Positions 23,830 through 34,499 of a DNA stretch of 64,000 nt are shown piece after piece. Below the pieces are notes generated by a model. That model saw only the letters and a list, made by a program, of their open reading frames with translations. It made no database searches and was not told the origin of the DNA. A program made the translations under genes and the position numbers. The first letter of the stretch is position 1, and each line of letters starts with the position of its first letter. Source of the stretch: Halicephalobus mephisto (lineage: Eukaryota; Nematoda; Chromadorea; Rhabditida; Panagrolaimidae); the NCBI GenBank assembly GCA_009193035.1, contig SWDT01000686.1:62001-126000 (forward strand), written 5' to 3'.

Positions 23830-24560
23830 GTTTTTAAACCAGTATTCGTTATTATCTAAGTTCACAGTCAAAATTTGACTTTTTCGTGCTGAGACAACAT
23901 TTATGGATTTTTTATTTCTCAAAAATCTTAGTTATATTAATAAAACTAGATATCTGGATTTGCAGAATCATAATATAATCCACAAATCGTGTCTTAGAAC
24001 GAAAAATTTTAATCCCAAAAATCGTGTCTTAGAGAAAAAATTTTTATTTCAAAAAATTATGTCTTAGAACGAAAAGTTGAGATTTCAAAAATTGCGTCTT
24101 AGAACGAAAATTTTAATTTCGAAAATTATGCTTTAGAATGAAAAATTGAAATTTCAAAAATTATGTCTTAAAACGAAAAGTTGAGATTTCAAAAATTGCG
24201 TCTTAGAACGAAAAATTAAGATTTCAAAAATTGCGTCTTGGAACGAAAAGTTGAGATTTCAAAAATTGCGTCTTAGAACGAAAATTTTAATTTCGAAAAT
24301 TATGCCTTAGAATGAAAAATTGAGATTTAAAAAATTATGTCTTAAAATGAAAAGTTGAAATTTCAAAAAATTGTGTCTTAGAACGAAAAGTTGAGACTTC
24401 AAAAATTGCGTCTTAAAACGAAAAATTAAGATTTCAAAATTTGTGTCTTAGAACGAAAAATTTTAATTTTGAAAGTTATGTCTTAGAGCGAAAAATTTTA
24501 ATTTCAAAAAATCGTGTCTTAAAACGAAAAGTTAAAATTTCGGAAAATTTTAATTTCAAA
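23830..24560. repeat. Dispersed repeat followed by a GTCTTAGAACGAAAA array
   Basis: 23830-24010 matches the repeat at 8.5-8.9 kb. From about 23995 a unit of about 34-38 bp, AAAATTGCGTCTTAGAACGA plus AAAGTTGAGATTTC, repeats some 14 times. The array unit is the end of the dispersed repeat, so the array probably expanded from it. Confidence 0.75.
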
Positions 24561-24904
24561 CCTCGAACTCTGACTGTCAACTTTGATAATACGGAACACA
24601 AACTTTTTATTTATTAAATTATTCTAAAATAGTAATTCTGACGGAAAATATTTATTTAAAAAATGAAAAAATCCAACTTTTGCGGAGGACTAAATGTTAT
24701 ACAATTTATTTTTATCTTTTTAGAAGAGTTTTTTGGTCTCTGAAGTGATTTAAAAGGGTAATAGTTCTGAAAAAACTCACATAAAAATGAAAAAATAAAA
24801 TTAGAGCAAATTAAAAGGGACCAAATGCCCTAAAGGACCAACTATCTGGGAACATTAAATGCCCTATGATATACTTTTTGTTTTTATAATTTTTTACTTG
24901 TTAG

Positions 24905-25561
24905 ATAAATTCAAAATTGAACAAAAGTATCAAATATAAGGTAATAAAATTAGCAGATTCTGAACGTTAAATTATATTTAAAAGTCGATTGTTTGAATCT
25001 AGGAATTTCTGAATATTAATCAAAATTGTTTAGAACGAGATAATAACACCTGTAAGTCTATATTTGACGTCGAACTTTGGAGGTTTATTATTAGAATTTA
25101 GAAAATTTCAAACATTAGCAAAAAGTACTGAATATAAGGTACTCAACTTTGCAGATTCTGAAACTAATGCTAGACTTTGGAAATTGAAACAAAAAGTATC
25201 TAGAATGAGGTAATAAAGTCTTTAAGTTATAACTTTGACATTATACTTTGGAAGTTGATAATCGGAATTTAGAAGTTTTTAAATATCAACAAAAAGTAGA
25301 GAATATAGGGTGCCAGAACCCGTAGAATCTGGATCTGGAGTCAGAATTTGAAAATGAACTGTAAAAATTCGTTTTTCTGGTCCTGTTTCTAGTGCGACTT
25401 GGCGTTTAAATTCCACTATATCATGGACTATATCCAATCCCAAAAATCGCCAAAATGCATCAAATTCAATCTTTACACAAAGTATTTAGATAGTAATAAT
25501 TAAAAATAAATCGTATTCTTATTTTTTACTACTTTTAGACTAGTTTTCTAGTCTTTGAAAT
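24905..25561 (+). repeat. Left arm of the foldback-like element
   Basis: Starts at CAAAATTGAACAAAAGTATC and ends at GACTAGTTTTCTAGTC. Contains the most conserved block, GCGACTTGGCGTTTAAATTC, also present in the copies at 28.3, 46.85 and 55.86 kb. Confidence 0.75.
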
Positions 25562-26109
25562 TGTCGAACACGGCAATCTAGTAACGACAAAGACTAATTT
25601 GAAAAGAAAAAGTTACTAAACCAGTACTAGTCGAGATAACAATTGTCGTACAACCTACAATTACATGAAAGTTAAACCTAAAAACCAGCTTAAATAAAAG
25701 GCGGTCCGATTAGAATAAAGGAAAACGTGACAGGAAAGATGGGCAATGCGCGATGTCAGTACATGTTCATGTCAAAAAGCGGACTGCATAAGAAATACTC
25801 GAAACTCCTCGAGCTGCCAATCTCTTTTGGCACTCTCGGGACCCTGGATAATAAGCTCTACTCACTTCCAGAGAATTTTCTGGTTGTTTTTCCTAAATAA
25901 GTCAATTGTCAACGAAATCGGGTCTCAGCTGTCAAGTTTTATTTTACCTAGTTACTACATTACTCCGAATCTTTTCGGTTTTATTCGCAGCTGAGTCTTC
26001 TTCAAACTTTAACAACGATTCAATTAAAATTGAAATTTGAAAGCTAAAGTTGGTTGGATAAAGTTGAGGAAAAAGTGGATCTGCACTGGAACGAATAATA
26101 AAATAATCA

Positions 26110-26152
26110 TTCATTATACATTATACATTATACATTATACATTATACATTGT
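26110..26152. repeat. (TTATACA)n microsatellite
   Basis: Five perfect 7-bp units of CATTATA. Confidence 0.9.
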
Positions 26153-26339
26153 AAAAATTAAAAATAAATTTTTCCATAAAATTTCTAAGATCTTTAAAAA
26201 TGTTTAAATTTAAAAATTTTTTAAAATAACAAATTTATTTTTAAAACATTTTCAAAGCAGGAATTTTAAAAATCATATTATTGTAAAAATTAAAAACTTA
26301 TATGAAATTGTCCCAAAGGGAATTTTTTAAATTTTAAAT

Positions 26340-26830
26340 AAAAAATAAAAAAAATAAGTGGAAAAAGTCGATTTTCTCAGATTTGCCAGATTTATCACTT
26401 TTTCCTTTTTCAAATCTTTTCGGTTTTTGAGCGGGAATTTGAAAATTCGAAAATTATTATAAAAGTAAAAATTACTATGAAATTTCAGGAATTTTTAGGA
26501 TAAAAATAAAAATAAAAAATGCGAGTCGATTTTCTTAGATTTGCCAGATTTACCACTTTTTCCACTTTTATAACTCTTTCTTTTTACGCGGGAATTTGGA
26601 AATTCGAAAATTATTATAAAAGTAAAAATTACTATGAAATTTCAGGAATTTTTAAGATAAAAATAAAAATTTAAAAAACGTGAGTCAATTTTCTTAGATT
26701 TACCACTTTTTCCACTTTTACAACTCTCTCTCTCTTTACGCGGGAATTTGAAAATTCGAAAATTATTACGGAACTTTAAGATAAAAATAAAGCAAAAAAA
26801 GTGCAAATTAATTTTGTTAAATTTGTCAAA
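26340..26830. repeat. Tandem repeat, GCGAGTCGATTTTCTTAGAT family
   Basis: Three to four units of about 130-150 bp share GCGAGTCGATTTTCTTAGAT, TTTGCCAGATTTACCACTTT and TTTACGCGGGAATTTG. The same family, inverted, forms arrays at 49.8-50.2 and 59.9-60.25 kb. Confidence 0.75.
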
Positions 26831-27339
26831 TTTTTAAAATCTTTTTTTTTAATCAAAAAATTATATTATTATAGAAATTAAAAATAAAGTTTTTTTAATA
26901 TTGTCTCAACACGAAAATTCCGAAATTTTCAAAAATTTCAAAAAAAAAAATGATTGAAAAAATAAAAAATAAAGTTTTTCGAAAATTTCAAAAAAATTGC
27001 AAAATTTATTTTTTATTTTTTTAAAATTCCAAAAAAATTTTTGAACTTTTGTCATACAATTTCCGACTGGTTTTTTAAAAATTATTTTAAAACGGATATT
27101 TTTTAAATTTGCATATAATATTGCTCTGAATAAATTCTCGTTGCCATAGGCATTCGAAAAATGTTAAAATTATTGTCACATGACGTAATTTTACTTTTTT
27201 AATGTCATCATTAAGGGCATTATACGGTAATTGGAACTCGAATGTGAAGTCATGTATGAATGAGAACACTTTCGTCAGACAATTGCTGTCCTGAGGGTGT
27301 CTGATTCCTGGTTAAGTAAAAATAGTTTAATTTTTCGGG

Positions 27340-27850
27340 TTTTGATCATGATGAAGATTTCAGAATAATTCAAATATTGAAAATATCGATCTAAAAATAT
27401 CAAAAATGGGGTTATTACGAAATCAGAAGGCCTAATGCCCTGAGGGAAAGAACTGTAAAATTTCCTATTTTCTATTTTTTTAAATTAATCTTGTTCGTTT
27501 CAGAAATAATCTAAAGTAATAATTACATGATCCAAAAAACAGTCTAAAAAGATCGAAAATGGGGTTATTACGAAATCAGAGGGCCTAATGCCCTGAGGGA
27601 AGGAACTGTAAAATTTTCTATTTTCTATTTTTTTAGATCAGTTTTATTTCTTTTTAAAATGATCTAAAATGCCGATAATGACCAAAAATTCAAAAAGGAT
27701 AAAAATGAAATTATTACGAAATCAGGGGCGAATACCCCGAGGGATCTACTGTCATAGCCGATTTTTTACTTTTTCAGACCAGTTTATTCGTTTTTAAAAT
27801 GACGTAAAATAGCGATTGAATCATCTGAAAACTTATCTAAAAATGGATTG
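27340..27850. repeat. Tandem repeat with GCCCTGAGGGAA motif
   Basis: Three units of about 140-150 bp share GGGGTTATTACGAAATCAGA, CCTAATGCCCTGAGGGAA and AACTGTAAAATTTCCTATTT. Related sequence occurs at 54.6-54.75 and 60.8-61.4 kb. Confidence 0.7.
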
Positions 27851-28120
27851 GATGCTACTTGCTTTTTTGATATTCTTGTTTCCCTGAGGCATTTGATCCT
27901 TGATTTCGGATTTTTCACATCAATATTTTTAGTCACAATTGTCATCTTAGATTTATTCAGATGCTAAAAGGGTAGTTTTGAAAGAATAAAAAGTACCTTG
28001 TAGGATATTTGATCTTCAAGAACAGTTTTTTGGGAGCACTTGGTCTGCGATTTTCTAAGAATGTTCTCATTTTTCCATTTTTAGATCCGTCTTCTTGATC
28101 ATGATTATTATTTTAGGTCA

Positions 28121-28757
28121 TTTCAAAAACAAAAAACTAGTCTAAAAGTAGTAAAAAATGAGAATAGGATTTATTTTTAATTATTACTATCTAAATACTT
28201 TGTGTAAAGATTGGATTTGATGCATTTTGGCGATTTTTGGGATTGGATATAGTCCATGATATAGTGGAATTTAAACGCCAAGTCGCACTAGAAACAGGGC
28301 CAGAAAAACGGATTTTTACAGTTCATTTTCAAATTCTGACTCCAGATTCAGATTCTACAGGTTCTGGCACCCTATATTCGATACTTTTTGTTGGTATTTA
28401 AAAACTTCTAAATTCCGATTATCAACTTCCAAAGTATGATGTCAAATTTATAACTTAAAGACCTTATTACCTCATTCTAGATACTTTTTGTTCCAATTTC
28501 CAAAGTCTAGCATTAGTTTCAGAATCTGCAAATTTGAGTACCTTATATTCAGTACTTTTTGCTAATGTTTGAAATTTTCTAAATTCTAATAATAAACCTC
28601 CAAAATTCGACGTCAAATATGAAACTTGAGTTCTACTACAATTATTCAAAATATTCCTAGATTCGAACAATCAACTTTTAAATATAATTTGACATTTGGA
28701 ATCTGTTGATTTTATTACTTTATATTTGGTACTTTTTGTTCAATTTTGAATTTTCTT
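28121..28757 (-). repeat. Right arm of the foldback-like element
   Basis: Inverse complement of 24905-25561 with scattered substitutions. Confidence 0.75.
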
Positions 28758-28859
28758 AAATTAAAGAACTAATTTAAAAATTAATAAAAAAAATTTATGA
28801 AATCGAGGATCACATTTCTTAAGACAGAAGTTGTCACATATCAAAACACTTGTATTAGT

Positions 28860-29245
28860 CGAAAATATTTTGTAAGAAATCCGTTTTGACGTGACTTTTT
28901 GAGACTTTTGAGTGGTCTCGATTCAAGGCCGAAAAAACATCATTTCCTTTTTGTTCGTCAAAGGATCACAAGAGAATCAAGGTTGTCTTCTTGTTTAATC
29001 GAGTCATTTTCAACAGCAAAAAGCACAAAGGATCACCAATCGGGATTTCGAAAATCCTCGGGGATTTGTTCATCGGTTATCGAGCAACTTTTCTTTCTGA
29101 CGTCCGAAAAGGAAGATCGTCACACTCTCGACCGACTGGAGCTCTTTTCTGTTTTTCCGCGGCTAAACTCCGATTTGCACATTTTGGATTCTTTGGTTTT
29201 TCGAAATCCATGAACGAACTGCGCATCGGTTTTACGATTTAAAAT
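28860..29245. other. Unique, less AT-rich island outside the foldback arm
   Basis: Two plus-strand frames stay open for 80-100 codons, but neither shows a domain, a splice context or a biased codon pattern. Unexplained. Confidence 0.35.
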
Positions 29246-29348
29246 TGTATTTTAGCGTGATTTGTAAATTTAGTTTTTTACCATAAGCAAAGCAATTTGT
29301 CGAGATATTTTAGGATTAAGATTTTTGGAAAACTTATGAATATTATTA

Positions 29349-29541
29349 CAGTGGAATCTCGATATAAGACACCCCAGGCTATAAGGCACGATTTTAAGGA
29401 ATTTTAGTCATATTCGACCCTAGATAAAAGGCACCACATGCTATAAGGTACGATTTTAAGGAATTTTAGTCATATTCGACCCTCGATAAAAGGCACGATT
29501 TGTCCGGTCCCTTGAGGGTGCCTTATATCGAGATTCAACTG
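29349..29541. mobile_element. Pogo-like MITE, 193 bp, TA target duplication
   Basis: The termini CAGTGGAATCTCGATATAAG and the inverted CAGTTGAATCTCGATATAAG are nearly perfect and flanked by TA on both sides. The interior has two direct units with GCACGATTTTAAGGAATTTT. No transposase. The CAGTNGAAYCTCG end is typical of pogo/Tigger-type elements. Confidence 0.8.
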
Positions 29542-29695
29542 TATATGTAAATATCATCCTAAAGGGTATGTAACGGGTCCTGTACTTTATTCACCCCGAT
29601 ATTCTATTTTTTAGATTTATGAAAAAACTGTATTTGAAAATTTTCTTGACGAAGATATTCTGAGATCGTGATTTTTTAAATATTTATAATTTCAT

Positions 29696-29923
29696 TGTTG
29701 GGACCAGTTAGTCCCTATTTCTCATGGTTTCCCAGTGCGCGTTAACTCACGCTCGCGCGTTCTAAATTGTAAGGGTATAAAAGCCGAAGGGTTACCCCAG
29801 ATATCAGTGTGTGCATCTCCCTATTCTTACTTGTCTATTCTGGTGTCTATATTAATAAAGAATTATTAATATCCCCTACTCGTGATCTCTAAGCTATCCC
29901 GGTTCCTCCACCAAATCCCAACA
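29696..29923 (+). repeat. 5' LTR
   Basis: TATA box TATAAAAG at 29776-29783, AATAAA at 29854-29859, terminal TGTTGGG/CCCAACA. Ends one base before the primer-binding site. Confidence 0.95.
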
Positions 29924-29953
29924 TTGGCGCAGTCGCTCATCAAGGACCTAATC

Positions 29954-32900
29954 ATGCCCATGGACGAAGATGTCACAGAAATCCTTCAGAAGTTGACGAC
30001 CATCATCTCCCAGTTAGCCAAGTCCAATAATGACCCCACCGCAGCAGCTCCACAAGTCCAGTCATCAATTGCTGTTTACAATCAACTCTTGACAAGAATT
30101 GAGAAATATGAATATGAAGCTGATGGAAAGATTGTCCCGTTTGAGTTCTGGTATGAACGCTTTAAGTTTATTTTCATAGAAGAAGCCAAATCCTTGAACA
30201 ACAACCTGAAGACTCGTCTTATTCTTGATAGATTGGGGACTTACGAATATCATGAATTATGTAATTTTCTAGCTCCAAGGAAACCTGAAGAAGAAGAACA
30301 GGAAGTAATCGTGGCAATGCTCCTGGAGCGATTCAAGGACAGGAAATCAATATTAAGAAGACGGGTGGATATATTATCTTTTCATTTCGACGACTCCCTT
30401 CCATTTCCCCAGATGGCAGCTCAAATCAACAGGAATGCTGTGGATTTTGAATTACATTCTCTAGATGGTGAACAGCTCAGGATCCTCATGCTGATCCTGG
30501 CATCCTCATTTTCCTCATCAACCCGGAATGAACGAATGAAGAAGATGGCTCTTAGATGGTTGGAGAAGAATCCTACAGGGAAATTCCTTAATCTCGTGAA
30601 TGAAATCGAAGCTGAGCTTGCAGTTGAGAAGGATATAAAGGAAATGGAAAATCTAGCGAAGATCGAAGCTTCCATCAACGCTGTCCATGCCATCCCGAAG
30701 TTCAGAAAGAAGAGCACGAAGAAGGCCACATTTCCCAAATCGAGACAGGACTCACTCAAGTCGAAGAAGGTCTTCAATTCTGAACCATGCAAAGGTTGTG
30801 GTGGATCGCACAGACGTCGTGAATGTCCGTATATTGAGCACACATGCAGATCATGTTCTAGACGAGGTCACTTAGCTCGTGTCTGCCGTTCGAAGGAAGA
30901 AACCCAAGCACATATTCAAAGTCTTACTGTTGGAAGAATCGTTACTTTCCCATGCCATCGCTTACTTTTTCCTGTTGTCATCAATGGTCACAAAATCCAG
31001 ATGCAACAAGACTCCGGCTCAGACATTACTATCATTGGACGTGATTTATGGAAAAAACTAGGTCATCCTAAACTTCGAGTAAGTCAACCAGTTAGACATG
31101 CGGGGGGAGAAAAACTGGCGACTCTAGGCACTTTCAGTGCCGAAGTTCAAGCTTTAGGGAAGAATGCGTCCATGGACATCTTTGTTGCTAGTAGAAATGG
31201 ACTGAACATGTTTGGTATGGATGCCATTCAATCGTTGGATCTTTGGAACTGCTCGTTGGAACACTTTCGTCATGCATCAGATGAACCTCTTACCTGTTCC
31301 GTCATCAATGACTCACCCAAAGACTCCCTGATGGCCAAGTTCCCTGATCTCTTTAAGAAGGAACCTGGACTATGCAACTCATTCGAGGCTAAGCTTAATC
31401 TCAAACCTGGAGTGAAACCAGTTCAGATGTCTGCTCGTCACATTGCATACTCATTGGAGGAACCACTTGCCGCTGAATTGGATCGTCTTCAAGATTCTGG
31501 AGTTCTCATACCTGTCGATGAATCCCGATGGACAACCCCAATCGTTGTCGCCAGACGTGGAGATGGCAGAATCCGTATTTGCGGAGATTTTTCTACTGGT
31601 CTAAATGCTGCTATTGAAGATGACAAATATCCTCTTCCAAGCGTGGAAAATGCCTTCTCTGTTCTCAATGGCAATCGCATTTTTTCTCAACTCGATCTCT
31701 CTGACGCCTATCATCAACTGCCACTCTCAGAGGAATCCAGTGCCCTCACTACCATTGTCACAACTAAAGGTATTTACCGTTACGTTCGTCTGCCTTTTGG
31801 GATTAAAACTGCAACAGCCCTTTTTCAACGCTGTATGGATCAAACTTTAGCTGGAATCCCCGGCACATTTACGTATTTGGATGATATCTTAGTAATGGGT
31901 CGAGACCCAGAAGAACATGAGCAACATCTAGATCAAGTGCTAGATCGTTTACAGAAATGTGGATTTCGTCTAAATCTGGAGAAATGCAAGTTTGGTCTAA
32001 CTGAAGTTAAATTCTTAGGATTACTTGTCAATGCTCAAGGAATTCGTGCTGATCCGGAAAGGACCAAAGCCATTGCCGAGATGCCCTGTCCCACTAACGT
32101 ATCCGAAGTACGCAGTCTTCTTGGAATGATTAATCACTATGGCAAGTTTGTATCAAGTCTTCATCAGTTGAAACATCCACTGGAACAGCTGACTAAGAAG
32201 AATGTTTCATTCAGATGGACTCCACGTCATGATAAAGTTATGAATCGCATCAAGGATGTCATGCTCAGCCCGTTACTCTTGGAGCACTACGATCCGGCAA
32301 AGACTCTTATCGTGGCCGCTGATGCTTGTTCAACTGGAATTGGAGGAGTATTACTGCAACGTGATGCTACTGGTCGTGAAAAAGCCGTATACCACATGTC
32401 ACAAAGCCTAACAGAAGCCCAGAAAAACTACTCACAACTGGAGAAAGAGGCTTTAGCTTTAGTCACTGCAGTAGAGAAATTCCACAAATTCGTCTATGGT
32501 CGTCGATTCTTACTTCAAACCGATCACAGACCTTTACTCGCTTTACTTGGTACTGAAAACACCAAAGGTCTTCGCCCAACAACTGCTGCTCGCTTGAAGA
32601 GATGGGCCCTCCGCCTCCTGGGCTACGACTTCGAAATCCAGTATATCAATACCAAGAATTTTGGTCAAGCCGACGCCTTGTCCCGCTTAGTCAAGAAATT
32701 CCGTAAAGACAATGAAGAAGAATTTCAAGTAAGCAAAGTGGAGTTAGAAGTCCAACAAATCAAAAATGAAGCCACCAAGCATTTTGGCTCCATTTTTCGT
32801 CATCAACTTTTAGAAGAGACCGCAGTCGATCCAGTTCTCAAAGCTGTCATGCAAGCTCATAAAACAGACTGGAAGGAAAAGCCGACTGACGAGAAACTCT

Positions 32901-34213
32901 TGCCGTACTTCCGTCGTAAGGAAGATGTGTCAATCGTAGACGACACCTTGCTCATTGGTGAACGTGTAGCTGTCCCAAAGAGACTAATTTCCGAAGTTCT
33001 CTCACAACTTCACAAGGGCCATCCCGGAATCAGACGAATGAAACAACTGGCCCGCAACTACGTCTTCTGGCCCAAGATGGGGGAAGATATCGAGAAATAT
33101 GTACGATGCTGTGAACCATGTGCTATGGCCCAGAAGCTTCCTGTCAAGCAACCTTTGGAACCCTGGCCACCAGCAACAAGACCCATGGAACGAGTCCACT
33201 TGGATTATGCCGGACCCATCAATGGCACATATTTACTCATTATGGTCGATGCTTATAGCAAGTTTCCTGATGTTCTCCTCACAACATCAATCTCTGCTCA
33301 ACGGACTGCAAATCTTTGTAAGGAACTCTTTACTCGTTTTGGCCCTCCTGAAGTTCTGGTCACTGACAACGGAACTCAATTTGCATCCCAAATTTTTGAT
33401 AAGTTCTGCTCCGACTATGGCATTTCTCACTTATTTTCCGCCGTCAATCACCCTCAATCCAACGGTCAAGCTGAAAGAATGGTGGATTCAGTGAAACGGG
33501 CTATAAAAAAATCTGGAGATCAATGGAAAGAAGCCTTATTGGATTTCCTATATAGCTATCGATACACACCATGCTCCGCCGCTCCAGATGAGAAATCGCC
33601 AGCCGAACTGTTCCTGAAGCGATCAATGAGAACCCCACTCTCTGTCTTATTGCCACCAACTAAGGACACTATTTCATATTCTCAGAATCAACAACAGATG
33701 CGTCAACAGTTTGATCGTCATCATGGTGTTCGTGCTCGACATTTAGAAACTGGAGAAAGTGTCGTGGTACAACTAAGATATGGAGTCAGATCTACCGCTT
33801 GTGTAGTCAATAACGAAGGTAATCTTTACACCTTAGAGCTTCCAAATGGTCAGAAGATCAAACGTCACATCAATCACATTTGGAAAGGAGGATCCCTTCA
33901 AAAGCGAATTCGCGATACCAGTCCTGGACCGTCATTCTCGACTCCGCTTGTGAAAAGTCCGAATCCTCTAATTTCGTTATCACCGATCCCGCTTCCGGAA
34001 ATGTCACACAGTAGCCCATCGTCATCAATTCCCGAATCTCATTCAAGGAAGTCAATGGGACCACTACCTCCATCAACACCTACTGCCTTACCGATTGTGA
34101 TGCCTGAACCTGTAGATCCTATGCCGCCACGTCGATCATCAAGAGCCCGACGTCCCGTCAATCGATTCATGATGGATTCAAACAAAAAGTCTTATACTGA
34201 AGACTTATCTTAG
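29954..34213 (+). CDS. gag-pol: Gag-Pol polyprotein of the Ty3/gypsy element
   Basis: Single frame of 1419 codons from the first ATG (the frame is open upstream into the LTR, but the ATG lies just after the PBS). Order: Gag; two zinc knuckles near residues 279-312 (CKGCGGSHRRREC and CRSCSRRGHLARVC); retroviral-type protease with DSG near 353; reverse transcriptase with YLDD near 641; RNase H (Asp near 789, TDHRPL near 856); integrase with an HHCC finger and D1084, D1138 and E1174 spaced D-D-35-E; a GPY/F-like module; a Pro/Ser-rich tail. PR-RT-RH-IN order defines Ty3/gypsy (Metaviridae-type). It drives replication of the element by reverse transcription and integration. All catalytic motifs look intact. 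Confidence 0.95.
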   Translation: MPMDEDVTEILQKLTTIISQLAKSNNDPTAAAPQVQSSIAVYNQLLTRIEKYEYEADGKIVPFEFWYERFKFIFIEEAKSLNNNLKTRLILDRLGTYEYHELCNFLAPRKPEEEEQEVIVAMLLERFKDRKSILRRRVDILSFHFDDSLPFPQMAAQINRNAVDFELHSLDGEQLRILMLILASSFSSSTRNERMKKMALRWLEKNPTGKFLNLVNEIEAELAVEKDIKEMENLAKIEASINAVHAIPKFRKKSTKKATFPKSRQDSLKSKKVFNSEPCKGCGGSHRRRECPYIEHTCRSCSRRGHLARVCRSKEETQAHIQSLTVGRIVTFPCHRLLFPVVINGHKIQMQQDSGSDITIIGRDLWKKLGHPKLRVSQPVRHAGGEKLATLGTFSAEVQALGKNASMDIFVASRNGLNMFGMDAIQSLDLWNCSLEHFRHASDEPLTCSVINDSPKDSLMAKFPDLFKKEPGLCNSFEAKLNLKPGVKPVQMSARHIAYSLEEPLAAELDRLQDSGVLIPVDESRWTTPIVVARRGDGRIRICGDFSTGLNAAIEDDKYPLPSVENAFSVLNGNRIFSQLDLSDAYHQLPLSEESSALTTIVTTKGIYRYVRLPFGIKTATALFQRCMDQTLAGIPGTFTYLDDILVMGRDPEEHEQHLDQVLDRLQKCGFRLNLEKCKFGLTEVKFLGLLVNAQGIRADPERTKAIAEMPCPTNVSEVRSLLGMINHYGKFVSSLHQLKHPLEQLTKKNVSFRWTPRHDKVMNRIKDVMLSPLLLEHYDPAKTLIVAADACSTGIGGVLLQRDATGREKAVYHMSQSLTEAQKNYSQLEKEALALVTAVEKFHKFVYGRRFLLQTDHRPLLALLGTENTKGLRPTTAARLKRWALRLLGYDFEIQYINTKNFGQADALSRLVKKFRKDNEEEFQVSKVELEVQQIKNEATKHFGSIFRHQLLEETAVDPVLKAVMQAHKTDWKEKPTDEKLLPYFRRKEDVSIVDDTLLIGERVAVPKRLISEVLSQLHKGHPGIRRMKQLARNYVFWPKMGEDIEKYVRCCEPCAMAQKLPVKQPLEPWPPATRPMERVHLDYAGPINGTYLLIMVDAYSKFPDVLLTTSISAQRTANLCKELFTRFGPPEVLVTDNGTQFASQIFDKFCSDYGISHLFSAVNHPQSNGQAERMVDSVKRAIKKSGDQWKEALLDFLYSYRYTPCSAAPDEKSPAELFLKRSMRTPLSVLLPPTKDTISYSQNQQQMRQQFDRHHGVRARHLETGESVVVQLRYGVRSTACVVNNEGNLYTLELPNGQKIKRHINHIWKGGSLQKRIRDTSPGPSFSTPLVKSPNPLISLSPIPLPEMSHSSPSSSIPESHSRKSMGPLPPSTPTALPIVMPEPVDPMPPRRSSRARRPVNRFMMDSNKKSYTEDLS

Positions 34214-34222
34214 TAAGGGAGG

Positions 34223-34450
34223 TGTTGGGACCAGTTAGTCCCTATTTCTCATGGTTTCCCAGTGCGCGTTAACTCACGCTCGCGCGTTCTAAATTGTAAG
34301 GGTATAAAAGCCGAAGGGTTACCCCAGATATCAGTGTGTGCATCTCCCTATTCTTACTTGTCTATTCTGGTGTCTATATTAATAAAGAATTATTAATATC
34401 CCCTACTCGTGATCTCTAAGCTATCCCGGTTCCTCCACCAAATCCCAACA
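34223..34450 (+). repeat. 3' LTR
   Basis: Identical to the 5' LTR as far as I can compare by eye. It directly follows the polypurine tract and is followed by the TTCAT duplication. Confidence 0.95.
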
Positions 34451-34499
34451 TTCATATATGAAAATTAATCTTATAAGAGAAATATAATTTTAAGTACCC

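Larger units (their letters stand above)
24905..28757. mobile_element. Foldback-like element with arms of about 640-660 bp
   Basis: The arms 24905-25561 and 28121-28757 are inverted copies along their whole length, enclosing about 2.56 kb. Each arm is itself built of related subunits (ATACTTTTTGTT, CTCCAAAGTATGATGTCAAA, CTCATTCTAGATAC motifs recur), as in Drosophila FB/Galileo foldback elements. The interior holds tandem repeats and a unique block at 25570-26090, with no recognisable transposase. Calling it a transposon is an inference; an inverted duplication would look similar. Confidence 0.55.
29696..34450 (+). mobile_element. Complete Ty3/gypsy LTR retrotransposon
   Basis: Structure: 228-bp LTR, PBS-like TGGCGCAGTCGCTCA (29925-29939), one gag-pol frame, polypurine tract AAGGGAGG, 228-bp LTR. 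TTCAT target duplications lie at 29691-29695 and 34451-34455. LTRs begin TGTTGGG and end CCCAACA. The two LTRs look identical over 228 bp and the frame is unbroken, so the insertion is recent. There is no env-like frame. It is inserted within a member of a dispersed repeat family (see 43.6 kb). Confidence 0.95.

Noticed and set aside
20085..24560. Arrays that superficially resemble CRISPR (regular short repeats)
   Set aside because: Eukaryotic minisatellites: units are degenerate, spacers are part of the repeat, and there are no cas-like genes.
28899..29242. Two overlapping plus-strand frames of 83 and 104 codons
   Set aside because: No domain, no splice context and competing frames of similar length. 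Reported only as an unexplained island.
30065..34079. Several 60-140 codon frames inside the retrotransposon on both strands
   Set aside because: All are shadows of the long gag-pol frame, whose motifs leave no doubt about the coding frame.
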